A stretch of DNA of 64,000 bases, from contig JAUSJX010000012.1 in assembly GCA_030647435.1 (NCBI GenBank), positions 196,063 through 260,062 of the forward strand. The letters are read 5' to 3'. A program made the position numbers and the translations under genes. Shown piece by piece: positions 63,881-64,000 of this stretch (positions are counted from its first letter, which is position 1; every line of letters begins with the position of its first letter). The notes beneath the pieces were generated by a model. It worked only from the letters and a program-made list of their open reading frames with translations, was not told the DNA's origin and made no database searches. Source of the DNA: Candidatus Rokuibacteriota bacterium. Its GTDB lineage: Bacteria > Methylomirabilota > Methylomirabilia > Rokubacteriales > CSP1-6.

Positions 63881-64000
63881 GGACCGGCTGGCGGCTCGGC
63901 GTGATCTTGATTCTCTTCGCCGCAAGCGCCGTTGTCCTCCGCATGGCCCCGCCGGTGAAGGGCGCCGTGAATCCCGTCTCGCTGTACGCGGTCCCGATGA
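63877..64000 (+). CDS. EpsI-like protein, 5' end only
   Basis: A GTG overlapping the exosortase stop (GTGA) opens a frame that runs to the window edge (41 codons). It starts with a short basic head and one hydrophobic segment (WRLGVILILFAASAVVLRM), as expected for EpsI-type proteins that follow exosortases. Only position and the TM support the call; the diagnostic FP-x-IG-x-W region would lie beyond the edge. Confidence 0.6.
   Translation, partial: MRTGWRLGVILILFAASAVVLRMAPPVKGAVNPVSLYAVPM

Overview
The window is a high-GC, densely packed stretch from a Gram-negative bacterium. The evidence is an outer-membrane beta-barrel, a Wza-type export protein, an exosortase locus, and very frequent 4-base ATGA/GTGA gene overlaps. 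No rRNA or universal marker is present, so placement is inference. The mix of form II molybdenum hydroxylase, nickel-pincer cofactor genes and an exosortase-linked polysaccharide locus would fit a soil or subsurface lineage such as Rokubacteria/Methylomirabilota or a deltaproteobacterium-like group.

Left third (1-26021), almost all on the minus strand. A partial tRNA-Ala lies at the left edge. Reading in the direction of transcription, a strong sigma-70-like promoter (12694-12722) precedes the three subunits of a CO-dehydrogenase/xanthine-dehydrogenase family enzyme: small Fe-S, large Mo (form II AYRGAGR signature) and FAD subunits. They are followed by a hairpin terminator, a MocA-like cytidylyltransferase, a MoxR ATPase, a CoxE-like VWA protein, an XdhC maturation factor and a molybdopterin-binding MoeA/MogA-like protein. 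SufU and SufS, an NfeD-type membrane protease and a slipin close the run. Upstream lie a large zinc-ribbon/adenylate-cyclase/AAA/TPR protein coupled to larC, larB and larE (nickel-pincer cofactor synthesis, with no larA in the window), a PfkB kinase, MTA phosphorylase, MtaB, RlmN, and a two-gene unit of an ABC solute-binding protein and a UroD/MtaA-like protein.

Middle (26051-30437). A plus-strand ECF sigma factor and its zinc-binding membrane anti-sigma factor are followed by a secreted DUF4139 protein and a small secreted protein. Two near-identical ECF-type promoter motifs, one before the sigma gene and one before the DUF4139 gene, suggest an autoregulated regulon. A minus-strand stand-alone receiver protein marks the border.

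Right half (30494-64000), all plus strand: an exosortase-associated (PEP-CTERM/XrtA-like) exopolysaccharide locus. It begins with two sigma-54 activators. The second has a phosphorylation-dead receiver and is coupled to a degenerate GGDEF protein. Good sigma-54 promoters lie at 32125-32140 and 36830-36845. Then follow export genes (Wza-like, outer-membrane barrel), the priming sugar transferase, a Wzc-type kinase, nucleotide-sugar genes (dehydrogenase, epimerase, WecB, GlmS), deacetylases, two acyltransferase-like proteins, a glycosyltransferase, three asparagine-synthase-family amidotransferases (the first lacking its glutaminase nucleophile), an O-antigen-ligase-like protein, a Wzm/Wzt ABC exporter with a carbohydrate-binding tail, a methyltransferase, the PrsK-type histidine kinase, an exosortase and the start of an EpsI-like protein. 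The genes look like one system: a sigma-54-controlled envelope polysaccharide that is synthesised, modified, exported and linked to exosortase-processed surface proteins.
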